Assembly (NCBI GenBank): GCA_035772405.1
Contig: JAYKKM010000382.1
Coordinates: 963,501 to 1,027,500, forward strand
Origin: Chrysogorgia sp. JL179-B06
Taxonomy: Eukaryota; Cnidaria; Anthozoa; Scleralcyonacea; Chrysogorgiidae
Length of the DNA: 64,000 nt
Reading direction: 5' to 3'
Part shown: positions 21,952-33,095 of the stretch, piece after piece
Layout of the letters: every line of letters starts with the position of its first letter
How positions within the stretch are numbered: the first letter of the stretch is position 1
Program-made: the position numbers and the translations under genes
The notes under the pieces: generated by a model
Told to the model about the DNA's origin: nothing
Seen by the model: the letters and a program-made list of their open reading frames with translations, nothing else
Database searches by the model: none

Positions 21952-22435
21952 TTAATAAGCAATAATAGGTAAATTGAAAATAATCGAAGAAAAAGCGTGA
22001 AAGGAAAAGCAGTTTATTATCTGTTGAATTGAAAATAATCAATGTAAATACAGTTTAACAAAGCAAAAAAATGGTCAGTGACAAAAAATGAACCCCCTTC
22101 TCTGCTCCCCCCTACCCCCCTCAATGAGAGGAATTATGTAAGGGTTACCCGAAGCAGAGTCTCTGCAGAGATCCCACCCGCACCGGTCCACCCGCACGGG
22201 AGCTCATACTTTTAAATATATACGCAAGCTATCTATACACTACAAAGACAATAGGTTCTGTGCATGTGGGTCAAAAGGTCAAAATTCACCGTGTTTAGAA
22301 ATGTAGGAAATAATTCACCAAATTGGCTTAAAATTTGATATGTGTGTTGTTTAGTCGACTTACAACGATGATGAAAAATTCAGGCGAAAATATAAAATTG
22401 ATCGATGCGAAAAAATATCGGCCATTCTATATTAA

Positions 22436-22881
22436 CTCTTTCCCTACGGGCGCAGTTAAAATGGGTCATTGATGACCCGCAAAGTCGTCAATCGAAAAAC
22501 ACGGCACACGGTAACGCAAGATTAAAAATTGAAATTCGACAAGCGCCAGGAACATGAAATCCACGCACACGCCAAGTTTGATTTGATTTCATAAACAACT
22601 CTGCGATTGGTGGCATTTTGAGTTTTCAAGATGCTATGCAGGCGTGCAAGATCGCCTTTTCTGGAAAAATGTAAATTTTTCAACCTGATTTATGATAATT
22701 AATGCTAATTTATATTAACATAATGTGTTTTGTTCGGGAAATTTAAAAGAACAAGTAAAAGCCGGTTTATTGGGCTTCCAGAAAATGTATAGCTTTCGCA
22801 ACAGTTACGGTTATTTCAAGAGATATCAATAGAACAACGTGGTCGTTCAATTTTTGATGTTTTTCAGCCGTAGGGAAAGAG
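22436..22881. mobile_element. piggyBac-like MITE, copy 2, inserted in the RT reading frame
   Basis: Same 446-bp length and TIRs as copy 1. TTAA at 22432-22435 and 22882-22885. The only difference seen by eye is C for T near 22808. It supplies the last ~11 codons and the stop of the retroelement ORF (after ...NRLKDNISL). Confidence 0.92.
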
Positions 22882-25591
22882 TTAAAGAGATATTATCTTT
22901 AAGGCGATTAGGTAACTCATTCCACAGTTTTGCACCGCTATAGCTTATGCTTTTTTTAAGAAAATTTGTTCTAGGTTTTTCCAATGCATAATCTAAATTA
23001 TTACTGCGAAGACTGTATTGTTGGTTGTTCGTTACATTGAATACATTGGAAATGCTTTCTGGACATTCTCCTTTTCTTATTTTGTACATGAAAACAGCTT
23101 TATTTTCATTTCGTCTTTCTACCAATGATTTCCAATTTAGTTCACTTAATATTTCAACAGATCTGACATCATATGTTTTACCAGTAATGACTCTTGCAGC
23201 TCTGTTTTGCATTTTTTGTAGCTTTTCTTGCAAATAATTTTCGCAAGTATCCCAAACCAGGCTACAATAGTCAAAGTGTGGCAAAACTATTGCATTGTAA
23301 ACCGAAATCAGTGTATTTTTTGGTACAAAGTCCTTCATACGTCTAATCATTCCTATTCCTTTAGAAACTTTGGTCACAACAGTCGCTATATGTGATTTCC
23401 ATTTTAATTGTTCATCAACAATGATACCAAGTGTTTTAGTTTCACTAACACGTTTTATGTTGGTTTCGCCAAGTTCAATATTTGGGTCATTGTTGATGTT
23501 GTTTAGTCTTTGTCTGGATCCTACAATCATATATTCTGTTTTTTTCTTATTTAAAGTAAGCTTATTTGATAGCAACCATTGATGTACGTGTTCTAGATCT
23601 TCATTCAAATTTGCTTGCACATCGGATATAGAATAGCCATCAGTCGTCAAATTTGTATCGTCTGCAAACATACTAGCGCTTGATCGTCTCAGGCAGTTCG
23701 GTAAATCATTTATATAAATAAGAAATAAAAGTGGCCCTAAATTTGAGCCTTGTGGTACACCACAACGAATACCTTTCTTTTGCGAGATTGTTCCATCTAC
23801 TTTGCACATCTGGATTCTATTACTTAAATATGAGCGAAACAAATTTAACGTGATTCCTTCTATTCCGTACAGTGCTAACTTCCTTATCAAAATGTCATGA
23901 TCTACACAGTCAAAGGCTTTTTTTAAGTCAAGGAATATAATACCATTCAGATGACCTTTGTCCATATTAAAATACCATTTATTAGTGGCATTCAACAATG
24001 CTGTTTGTGTAGAGCTTTTTTTCCTGAATCCCGCCTGACATTCTGATAGCAATTTATTTGACTCAAGGTAGTGAGTCAATTGTATCGATATCAATTTTTC
24101 GAAGGTTTTAGCAATTACAGAAAGAACGGATATTGGACGATAATTCGAACTCTCAGTTTTGCTACCTTCCTTATGTATAGGAGATACACATGCCACTTTA
24201 AGGTCGTCAGGAAAGATACCAGCTTCGCATGATCTATTAAAAATATTTGTAAGAGACTCAGCCACAATATCAGCAGAATCTTTCACTAATTTCGGTGGTA
24301 TAAGGTCGTATCCGGTTGCTTTGGATGTCTTACTTTTTAATAATATCATATACATTTCATGTGATGAAATCCGGCTAAGTTCGAATTTAGTAGCACATGA
24401 GGCAATATAACTATCTGGAGTCACATTGCCCTCATGTAGCTGATTTGCCAAAAGAGGTCCAATATCACTGAAATATGTATTTAGTGCATCTGATATTGCA
24501 GCTGGATCTGTAATTGATGCCTCATTAACAATTAATTCAGTGATTTTTGTGGTTTTTGATTTCTTATTAGTTAACTTACTGATAGTTTTCCACATATCAC
24601 GAGGATTTTTGTTACATTGATTTAGGGCACATTTGAAATAATTTGCTTTTGTGTTTTTGACTAACTTGTTTACTTCATTTCTAGTTTTTTTATATTCTTC
24701 ATGAGTCCTACTAGATCCTGTCTTAACAGCTCTTTTCTTTAAGGAATCCCTGAGATAGATTTTATTCTTAATCTCATTAGTAAGCCATGGCGCATATTCG
24801 CTTCTAACTTTCCTTGTTACCAGTGGAGCATGCGCATCTGCTATAGCTAGAAATTTTATTTTCCAATCATTCCAAAGTATATTTGGATCAGACATATCTA
24901 ATTGCTCCTGTAAAATTACACCTAAGTCATGCCTAAAATTTTCAGCATTATAATGTTTGTATTGTCTTGTAAGAATTACCTTTGGTTTATTATGAGGAAT
25001 TGATATCTTCCTGTGAACATAGATGAGACTATGGTCACTAATTCCAACATGGTCGACACCGGATTTTATTATGTTATTAGGTCGATTTGAAAATAACAAG
25101 TCGATAAGTGTCGACGAGTTTTCCGTTATGCGGGTTGATTCCTTAATAATTTGTTCAAATTGTAATGTTTCAGTAAGCTCTGCTAATTTTCTGGTCTGTA
25201 TATTTTCATGTTTACACAACCAGTCACAATTAAAGTCTCCTGTACTAATAATTTCTAAGTTTTCTAAGTCCATAATTTGCAAACATTTTTCATAATCTTC
25301 CAAAACTCCCAAGAGTGTATCTGGTGGTCTATACCATGTATTAATCAGAAATGACTTGGATTTTGGTTTTGAAATTTCAATTACCAACATCTCAAGATTG
25401 TCCGCCATTAAATCTGATCGTAATTTGTAGTTAATGGAGTTTCGAACATATATCGCAACTCCACCACCCCTACGAACATTTCTATCTTTACGCAATATTT
25501 CATAGCCATCTATGTTCACTTCGCAATCATCTATAGTACTATTTAACCAAGTTTTGTTGATACTTATTACATCAAATTGTTGCCTATGCAT
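22847..25591 (-). CDS. CR1/L2-like endonuclease-reverse transcriptase (ORF2)
   Basis: A 914-codon open frame. The apurinic-type endonuclease occupies about residues 1-215 (ISINKTWL, RGGGVAIYVRNS, NTWYRPPD, STGDFNCDW, GISDHSLI). RT occupies ~410-700: YRPISVLSVIAKTFEKLI, IIFLDLKKAFDCVDHD (motif A), CGVPQGSNLGPLLFLIYIND (motif B region), SMFADDTNLT (catalytic). C-terminal domain: LPHFDYCSLVWDTC, YSLRSNNLDY. Upstream, HLNIRSLSKNIDQF at about 25670-25630 is in another frame, displaced by a slip in an AT run at 25592-25605, so the native start is lost. The true C-terminus is replaced by MITE-encoded residues. Confidence 0.93.
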   Translation of the reverse strand: MHRQQFDVISINKTWLNSTIDDCEVNIDGYEILRKDRNVRRGGGVAIYVRNSINYKLRSDLMADNLEMLVIEISKPKSKSFLINTWYRPPDTLLGVLEDYEKCLQIMDLENLEIISTGDFNCDWLCKHENIQTRKLAELTETLQFEQIIKESTRITENSSTLIDLLFSNRPNNIIKSGVDHVGISDHSLIYVHRKISIPHNKPKVILTRQYKHYNAENFRHDLGVILQEQLDMSDPNILWNDWKIKFLAIADAHAPLVTRKVRSEYAPWLTNEIKNKIYLRDSLKKRAVKTGSSRTHEEYKKTRNEVNKLVKNTKANYFKCALNQCNKNPRDMWKTISKLTNKKSKTTKITELIVNEASITDPAAISDALNTYFSDIGPLLANQLHEGNVTPDSYIASCATKFELSRISSHEMYMILLKSKTSKATGYDLIPPKLVKDSADIVAESLTNIFNRSCEAGIFPDDLKVACVSPIHKEGSKTESSNYRPISVLSVIAKTFEKLISIQLTHYLESNKLLSECQAGFRKKSSTQTALLNATNKWYFNMDKGHLNGIIFLDLKKAFDCVDHDILIRKLALYGIEGITLNLFRSYLSNRIQMCKVDGTISQKKGIRCGVPQGSNLGPLLFLIYINDLPNCLRRSSASMFADDTNLTTDGYSISDVQANLNEDLEHVHQWLLSNKLTLNKKKTEYMIVGSRQRLNNINNDPNIELGETNIKRVSETKTLGIIVDEQLKWKSHIATVVTKVSKGIGMIRRMKDFVPKNTLISVYNAIVLPHFDYCSLVWDTCENYLQEKLQKMQNRAARVITGKTYDVRSVEILSELNWKSLVERRNENKAVFMYKIRKGECPESISNVFNVTNNQQYSLRSNNLDYALEKPRTNFLKKSISYSGAKLWNELPNRLKDNISLTLSLRLKNIKN

Positions 25592-25706
25592 ATATATATC
25601 CTAAATTGATCGATATTTTTACTCAGGCTTCGTATATTAAGATGCGCAATTTTAAAGCCTCTTTCCTTTTTATTATTTATGTGGTTGCAATTTAGTTCCG
25701 GGCCTC

Positions 25707-26070
25707 TTGCAACTCTTCATCTTAGAAATTTGAAAATATTTTAAATTTTTGCTTCCAACAAGGTTTATGGCTTATTCACTAGATATATCATATTCACATG
25801 AATATTTTATTATATTCTATAACATTCGAAATGTTCCTTCACCATAAATCCTTGGAACATGTAGTTTAATCGAGTGAAATGCCAAATATTACCTATAATA
25901 TACCCATAATCTTATCCCGGCATTACCACCACTATATATACAGAACTCGTGATTATAGGCTCTCGGCAACGGCTTCCGTAGCTCAGTGGTCAGAGCACTG
26001 CACTGGCATCCCATGGTCGCGGGTTCAATTCCAGTCGGAAGGCCTTGAAGGTGCATTTTTCGCAAATGGT
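25707..26070 (-). repeat. segmental duplication, copy 2, second part
   Basis: Continues the match to copy 1 (17765-18140) after the retroelement: GCTTCCAACAAGGTTTATGG, CACTAGATATATCATATTCA and the SINE. Similarity is picked up again at 26406-26480 against 19173-19240. Confidence 0.88.
25971..26044 (+). repeat. tRNA-derived SINE head
   Basis: GGCTTCCGTAGCTCAGTGGT (A box), anticodon loop CTGGCAT, and B box GGTTCAATTCC. The acceptor-like stem has a G-G mismatch. Ortholog-by-duplication of the copy at 18059. Confidence 0.8.
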
Positions 26071-26084
26071 CCCGGTTTTGTTTT

Positions 26085-26245
26085 AAAAATCTTTTATCCA
26101 ATTATACAAAATCTTTTATCCAAGTATACAAAATCTTTTATCCAAGTATACAAAATCTTTTATCCAAGTATACAAAATCTTTTATCCAAGTATACAAAAT
26201 CTTTTATCCAAGTATACAAAATCTTTTATCCAAGTGTACAAATGC
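26085..26245 (+). repeat. 22-bp tandem repeat, ~7 copies
   Basis: The unit AAAATCTTTTATCCAAGTATAC is repeated directly after the SINE tail. Since 22 is not a multiple of three, the frame through it cycles through three peptides (NLLSKYT, KSFIQVY, KIFYPSIQ). Copy 1 of the duplication has a single AAAATCTTTTA here, so the array expanded only in copy 2. Confidence 0.92.
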
Positions 26246-26479
26246 CAAATAATGCCAATATGAAAGGTAAAGTGAAACGAAAACGGAATATCGATGACTT
26301 TTGTACGCAAAATAATCGCGTGATTATTGAAATAATTGTGAAAATAATGATGGTATAATATTCATTGTTTAGTTGAGTTGCCACATCGAAATAAACATTA
26401 CATATTAACTGTTTTAATTATCTATAAGCCAAAGGTAAAATATCTTCATTAAAGTTATCTTACCACGATAGGGGAGAAA

Positions 26480-26900
26480 AGATACTACAAGAAAATCTAA
26501 ATCAACTAAATTTCAACGAAAATCACTATCTAAGAAGGACACTGTCCCCTGTATACGTTTTGTACCGCCGGGTCGATTTGACGTTATTTTTACGTTGTTT
26601 AATCCTACAACCAACGTTGTTTTTTATATAACATAACAATTATATAAACAGGTCACGTTCTATCTTATTGTGCTGTATAGACGTAGTATAATAAGCAGAG
26701 ATTATTATATATTTTACATTATATTATAATTATTTTAATTTATAGCATCACCGATAAACAGGGTTTGTATGATAGCGAATTAAAGGCCGTCAATCAAACA
26801 AAGAACTTGAAATAATAAAGAGTAGGGAAACCCGTGAATAAATTAGCTGTTAAAATTTGGAGCAGAAAATTCATAAAATTAATAGGCTGATGATTGTGCA
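26480..26900. other. no gene recognised
   Basis: AT-rich sequence upstream of the possible P450 exon at 26957. Confidence 0.35.
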
Positions 26901-26956
26901 ACTAGATTACTATTAAATTACTATTACGTTTATAAAGAAAAGAAATCTTACATGAC

Positions 26957-27170
26957 ATGGCTTGTTCTTGTCGTTCTTGGTATATACGAAGAAAGGACAT
27001 AGGTCTTCGCGCAGACAACAAAATCACGAACGGGAAGAGTATACCGAGTGTTAAATCAACCAGGCGAATCGTCTCATTATTACTTGTAAGGCAGCTAATA
27101 AACATTCCAGTAAGCTCGTACAAGTTATCGTGTTTGAAGGAAGATTGAAACAGTAACATAAAGCACTTAT
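26957..27170 (-). CDS. possible P450 internal exon
   Basis: The minus strand reads YELTGMFISCLTSNNETIRL, then VDLTLGILFPFVILLSAR and RIYQERQEQAMS, followed by a GTAAGATT donor. Spacing resembles the D-E-F helix region of mitochondrial-clan P450s, and the orientation matches the downstream P450 pieces. No diagnostic motif, so this is tentative. Confidence 0.3.
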
Positions 27171-27429
27171 TCAAGAGAGATAATTCAAATTGAAATTTCA
27201 CATCGTGTGTTCTTTTTAGAAAAAAATCTATCTCAGACAGATATTGATTTAATCACTCTATTTTGTTTAAAAATTTTTATTAAGCAAATATTGTCGTACA
27301 GACGTGGTTAAAAGTTAAAATACTAGACTATTTTACAATCGTTATAAAGGAGTCCACCGTTTCTGAAATTTTAATGCAGATTCTAACTAAAAATGCTCTT
27401 TAGATGGTCCAGAATTTACAAATATGCGA

Positions 27430-28690
27430 ACTTTGACAATCCTTATAGAGGGGTCAGAATTTCTGAACCTTCTATGATGCTGACTCCGCCAAATCTTACT
27501 AAAACGTATGCTTTTGACATAGAGGGTTCAGAATTTCTGACCCCTCTATAAAATTATATATCGAAATATATAGCGAAATGTCCGAATTTTCACAATCCTT
27601 ATAGAGGGGTCAGAATTTCTGAACCTTCTATGACGCTGACTGCGCCAAATCTTACTAAATATAGAGGGTTCAGAATTTCTGACCCCTCTATAAAATTATA
27701 TCGCTTTATAGATGGGTCAGAAATTCTGAACCCTCTATGTTAAATAATTACATTTTAGCAAGATTTTGCGGAGCCAGCATCATAGGTTCAGAAATTCTGA
27801 CCCCTCTATAAGGATTGTAAAAGTTCGCATATTTCGCTATATATTTCGATATAATTTTATGGAGGGGTCAGAAATTCTGAACCCTCTATCTCAAAGGTAT
27901 ATATTTTTAGTAAGATTTTGCGGAGCCAGCATCATAGAAGGTTCAGAAATTCTGACCCCTCTATAAGGATTGTAAAAGTTCGCATATTTCGCCATTTATT
28001 TCTATATCGTTTATAGATGGGTAAGAAATTCTGAACCCTCTATGTTAAATAATTACATTTTAGCAAGATTTTGCGGAGCCAGCATCATAGAAAGTTCAGA
28101 AATGCTGACCCCTCTATAAGGATTGTAAAATTTCGCATATTTCTCCATTTATTTCGATATCGCTTTATAGAAGGGTAAGAATTCTTAACCCTCTATGTCA
28201 AAAAAATTATATTTTAGCAATATTTTGCGGAGCCAGCATCATAGAAGGTTCAAAATATCTGACCCCTCTATAAAGATTGTAAAAGTTCGCATATTTCGCT
28301 TTTTGTTTCGATATCGCTTTATAGAAGGGTCAGAAATTATGAACCCTCTATGTTAAATAAGAACATTTTAGCAAGATTTTGCGGAGCCAGCATCATAGAA
28401 GGTTCAGAAACTCTGACCCCTCTATAAGGATTGGAAATGTTCGCATATTTTGCTATATATTTCGATATCATTTTATGGAGGGGTCAGAAATTCTGAACCC
28501 TCTATGTCAAAGGCATACATTTTTAGTACGATTTTGCGGAGCCTGCATCATAGAAGGTTCACAAATTCTGACCCCTCTATAAGGATTGTAAAAGTTCGCA
28601 TATTTCGCTACTTGTTTCGCTATCATTTTATAGAAGGGTCAGAAATTCTGAACCCTATATGTTAAATAATTAGATTTTTAGTAAGTTTTA
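27430..28690. repeat. ~155-bp satellite array with an inversion
   Basis: Units contain TTTTGCGGAGCCAGCATCATAG, GGTTCAGAAATTCTGACCCCT and CGCATATTTCGCTATATATT. Plus-orientation units recur at 27768, 27910, 28073, 28229, 28382 and 28540. Two units at 27467 and 27620 are in the opposite orientation. The joint near 27698 is a hairpin. Each unit also carries internal near-palindromes (GGGTCAGAAATTCTGAACCC). Confidence 0.92.
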
Positions 28691-29080
28691 GCAAAAAATT
28701 GTGAATTCTGTGAAACGATTATGTATGCGTCGATATTGTTTTATGTCGATTTACTGCACTGTCTGTTAAAAGCTTACAATTCGTAGTATGTTTTTGCGGA
28801 GTTAAGATAATAAAAGTTATCATGTACATGTAATTGCGAACGGTTTATTTGTTAAACCTTTAATAAATATGAAGTAAAATTTCATTGATCTTGTAGGATA
28901 TTCTATTGATTATGTTTATATTTTGCGGAAAATTCTTAGCTTAGTATGTTTTTCCGCAAATTAAGGGATTTTTATCCCAAAATGATGCCTTGTCGCATTT
29001 TTATCGTTTTTTCTGTATTTTGTGGTAAAATTACTAGATTGGAAAATTCCAATATAGTTTGAAACGCGTTAGCTGCTTTG
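28691..29080. other. no gene recognised
   Basis: AT-rich sequence between the satellite and the polymerase pseudogene. TTTTGCGGAG-like scraps suggest decayed satellite. Confidence 0.35.
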
Positions 29081-29084
29081 CAGG

Positions 29085-31260
29085 CACTTGACATGCCAAC
29101 AGAAGGGGATGAAGATGTTTCCGGCATAAAGATTATGCTGGAAGATTCCCTGGCACTTCTGGGAAACGCAGTGTTTCCGATAAATTCGTGGCGTAAACGT
29201 CGTTTTTCATAAGTATTTGACAGATCTGGGTAAACGTCCCCTCAAATGTGACCTGAGAAATATCAACACCATCAATGCAACCATGTGGGTTTTCATATTT
29301 GGTTGTCTCTGAAGTAGATCGATACAGCAAGCCTCCTGTCGTTTATCGTGGAGAAGACGTTGTCGACAAGTTTCTCGAGTGTTTGGAGACAGAGCGACAA
29401 TATATCCGGGAGATTGTTGATTTTATTGAACCAATGCGGATCGAGAGCGAGGAAGAGCAGATGTTTCAAGATGGTACCAATTGCCATATATGGGGTTTGA
29501 ATTAGAAATCGATCGCGTTCGAGATCATTGTCATCTCACAGGAAAGTATCGCGGAGCCGCACACGACTGCAATTTAAACTATAGTTTTACCGGACGAATA
29601 CCTGTGTCATCCTTCACAATCTACGCGGCTACGACTCTCATCTGATCATGCAAGGACTTGGAAAACTAAAGGATAAGAAAATTAACTGTATCCCGAACAA
29701 CACAGAAAAGTACATTTCGTTTTCTATCGATAATTTAGACTTTATCGATTCTCTGCAATTCATGAACGCATCATAGACTCGACAAGCTGGTTTCAAGCCT
29801 TTCAAAGGACGGTGCCGACAAGTTTTTGACCCTTCAGAAACATGACAGGGGGATATCGCTGCGGCTGAGAAAAGGTGTCCATGGCCCTACGACTACATGG
29901 ATTGTACGCATAAATTTGACAAAATATGTTTACCATCAAAAAAATAACTTTATAGCATATTAAATGATGAAGAAATAACCGATGCTGACTACGCCCACGC
30001 GACGGGTGTCTTTTCTTGTTTCAACTGTCAGAACATGGGTGATTATCATGATTTATACCTCATGTCCGATGTCCTGCTCCTTGCCTATGGCCTCGAAAAC
30101 TTCCGAAATGTCTGTCTGAAAGCGTATAATTTGGATCCCTGTCACTTCTACACAGGCCCCGATTTAGCCTGGGAAGCCTGTATCAAAATGACTGATGTCG
30201 AACTTGAACTCTTAACAGACCCGGATATGCACTTGTTTATTGAAGAAGGCCTTTGCGGTGGAATTTCAACGATTAGCAATCGTTTCAGCAAAGCCAACAA
30301 TGAACCCTTATGTACTCGACTACGATCCCAAGAAAACGTCATATGTGATGTACCTCGACGGCAACAATCTAATATATGGTTAGGGTATGTCACAATCTCT
30401 ACCAACTGGTGAGTTCGATCGGCTGACCGAACAAGAAATCTCCACACTCAACGTCGAAGGAGTTCCAGACGATAACGAACAAGGCTATATTTTAGAAGTT
30501 GACCTCTGTAATTACTAATCCCGAAGAACTACACGATATACATAACGATTACCCTTCTGCCCACAAATTAGTTCCGAACCTCCAAGACAAGCTATAGTCC
30601 AATTATATTGTTCACTACTGTAATCTAAAGCAATACCTAGCACTGGGCATGGAGTTGACCAATATTCACAGAGTGCTGGTGTTTCAACAGAGTCCATGGT
30701 TGAAATCCTACATTGATTTCATCACCGCAAAGCGAAAGCATGTAGCTAAAACGAGAAAGATTTTTTCAAGAAAAATTTTCGAGAAAGATTTTTTCAAACT
30801 AATGAACAATTCTGCGTGTTTGGCAAAACCATGGAAAATTTCAGAAAGAGAGTCAATGTAACGCTGGTCAAAGATAAAGCGAATTTGACCAAATTAGCAG
30901 CTTCTCCATCCTTTGATTCCTTCCGTATCTTTTCTGAAGATCTAGGCGCTAGCTGCAGTGAATGTGAGAAAGAGTAAACGTTTCTTGAATCGTTCCAATT
31001 TACGTCGGATTCACCATTTTGGATCTCTTGAAAGTACTTATGTATGAATCCACTATGAGTATATGAAGAGAATGTACGACTCCAACGCGTAACTTCTATT
31101 TACAGACACAGACAGTCTTTGTTATGAAGCGAAAACCAAAGATATTTATCAAGATATGTTACAAGATGTTGACTTATTTGACACATCTGAATATAACAGC
31201 AACCATCCAATGCATAGCAGAAGAAACAAGAAAGTACTTGGAAAGATGAAAGATGAAACA
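29085..31260 (+). pseudogene. protein-primed DNA polymerase B (Polinton/Maverick-type), decayed
   Basis: Would copy linear element DNA from a protein primer. Collinear pieces in changing frames: SGIKIMLEDSLALLGNA near 29130 (a segment that accompanies such genes); KPPVVYRGEDVVDKFLE at 29325; DRVRDHCHLTGKYRGAAH at 29515 (His/Cys nuclease-like region); YDSHLIMQGLGK at 29630 (exonuclease); MGDYHDLYLMSDVLLLA at 30035; LDPCHFYTGPDLAWEACIK; DPDMHLFIEEGLCGGIS; LDGNNL near 30355 (motif A); DFFKLMNNS at 30800 (motif B); FTDTDSLCYEAKTKD at 31100 (motif C). At least six frame changes or stops. No capsid, integrase or protease gene is seen nearby. Confidence 0.87.
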
Positions 31261-31264
31261 GAAA

Positions 31265-31495
31265 GGTGAAAGGAAATAAGAAATCTCGGTGACCAAACGA
31301 CAAATCCGTCATGCTAGTTACAGGGTTTATCTGTTGCCGAGAAACAGACAATGGCGTCTATGAATCAAATATACGCAGCGAAAATCATCGGATTTACTCG
31401 GTTAAATTAAACAAGAAGTCCATATTATGATGATAAACGCAGGCAAAAGCGAGGTTAGGAAAGGTGGCAAAACACAAAACAGAGGGTATAGCTTT
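31265..31495. other. no gene recognised
   Basis: Short stretch between the polymerase remnant and the first tandem unit. Confidence 0.3.
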
Positions 31496-32344
31496 TGCTG
31501 TTATCGCCGTAGTTGCGAAACTTGAAATGATCTAAATTACGTCGTCGTACTCGGTTGAACAAGGACGATGAAGTGAGAATACTTCGGGTACTACAGTTAA
31601 TTATTATGGCTTTGTCTTAGAGGAAATAATGTTAATTGTTCAAAGAGGCACGTCCTTCTTAATTTCGCTGTATATTCATCAAACTCTCTCTATTGTTAAT
31701 ATTATAAGCTTCTTATGGTCAGTATTATAAGATTGCCCAAAATCCCAATTTAAAATCCGGAATTAATACACAAATTAGGACACAAATGTAAAACGGACAT
31801 GATTGCGTTACCTTGGCATTGACTTGTTTTATTTTCGTCGTGCTCATGTTCTCACATAAAATCGTTAGATGATCGATAAGAACATGGCAACTGAAATATG
31901 TTTTGCTGTTATCACACGAGGTACGTACCTTTGTCTCGGTCAGTCAGTTTGTTGGCTATCGAATAAAGATAGTCAGCAAACACCGCTATTATATCATAAA
32001 CGAAAGTAACTTTATGGTTAAGAATTTTCATGTCACGTTTCCGGAGAAACGTACTTCCAGGAAAGCGCGCCGACCCAGTCTTTCCACTCTTTTCGGAAGA
32101 GGCGATTGCCATTCATCCATTTATAAATATTTCTCGAGAGCAGGCCTCCGCCCTTAGGGTATCCAAAATAATGTTGGCAGAATTATCACTTAGACATTGC
32201 AAATTAGACATGCGTACAACATTAGTCTTCCAAAACTACATAGTAGTTAAAAACGTAATATATATAGTAAAAAAAATGTGAAGAACAAGACTATTAAATG
32301 TTGTAAATGAATGAATATTTACTAATAGATTTAATATTTACTGA

Positions 32345-33095
32345 AGATAACACCAGGAGAGGTACTATAATCATTGGGCTATCAAAACTACGATAGAGGG
32401 GGTCCCCTGAACAGTGATTAAACCTATAACCTTCTGATTGCTGGTGAGACACTCTAATGATTGAACTGTCAAGACTGAGATGGAGGGGGGAGGGTGCCTT
32501 GGACAGTGATTTAACCTGTAACCTTCTGATTGCTGGTGAGACACTATAATCATTGACCAATCAAGGCTTAGGTAGAAGGGGGTGCTCTGGACAGTAATTG
32601 AACCTGTAACTGTCTGATTGCTGGTAAGACACTATAATCATTGAACTGTCAGGACTGAAATAGGGGGAGGGTGCCCTGGACAGTTATTTAACCTGTAACC
32701 TTCTGATTGCTGGTGAGACACTATAATCATTGACCAATCAAGACTTAGATAGAAGGGGGAGAGTGCACTGGAGAGTAATTGAACTTGTAACCTGATTGCT
32801 GGTGAGGCACTATAATCATTGACCAATCAATAATTAGGTAGAAGGAGGAGGGTGCCCTGGACAGTAATTGAACCTGTAACCTTCTGATTGCTGATGTAAC
32901 ACTCTAATCATTGAACTGTGAAGACTGAGATAGAGGAGGGTGCCATGGGCAGTGATTGTACCTGTAACTTTCTGATTACTGGTGAGACACTATAATCATT
33001 GAGCTATCGATACTGAGATAGAGGAGGTGCCCTGGACAGTGATAGGGCCTGAAACTTTACTATTGTTGGTGAGGTACTCTAGTAATTGAGCGGCA
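32345..33095. repeat. ~90-bp minisatellite, about eight copies
   Basis: The repeat contains CTGATTGCTGGTGAGACACT, ATAATCATTGA and GGGTGCCCTGGACAGT. The core recurs near 32434, 32527, 32618, 32705, 32796, 32883, 32976 and 33060. Present only in unit 1 of the tandem array. Confidence 0.88.

Larger units (their letters stand above)
21318..25706 (-). mobile_element. CR1/L2-like non-LTR retrotransposon, 4.4 kb including later MITEs
   Basis: The boundaries are set by comparison with duplication copy 1: the host sequence CACAATT resumes as CAACTCTTCAT at 25707. The 3' end on the minus strand is an ACGGCTCCTTGG-containing UTR ending in about eight AAT repeats (21318-21341). The 5' end begins abruptly at the endonuclease, so ORF1 is missing. 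Two TTAA MITEs lie in its 3' part. Confidence 0.88.

Noticed and set aside
25971..26044. Functional tRNA-Ala gene
   Set aside because: Shares a SINE tail with four other loci, has an acceptor mismatch and lacks the G3:U70 alanine identity pair, so it was called a SINE.
27766..28665. Several 66-71-residue plus-strand proteins (MRSQHHRFRNSDPSIR...)
   Set aside because: They are translations of successive satellite units in different frames.
31912..32112. Conserved coding first exon in each tandem unit (VYDIIAVFADYLYSIAN...)
   Set aside because: The frame is open in unit 1 but a one-base indel breaks it in unit 2. The conserved donor-like site is noted, but coding is not supported.
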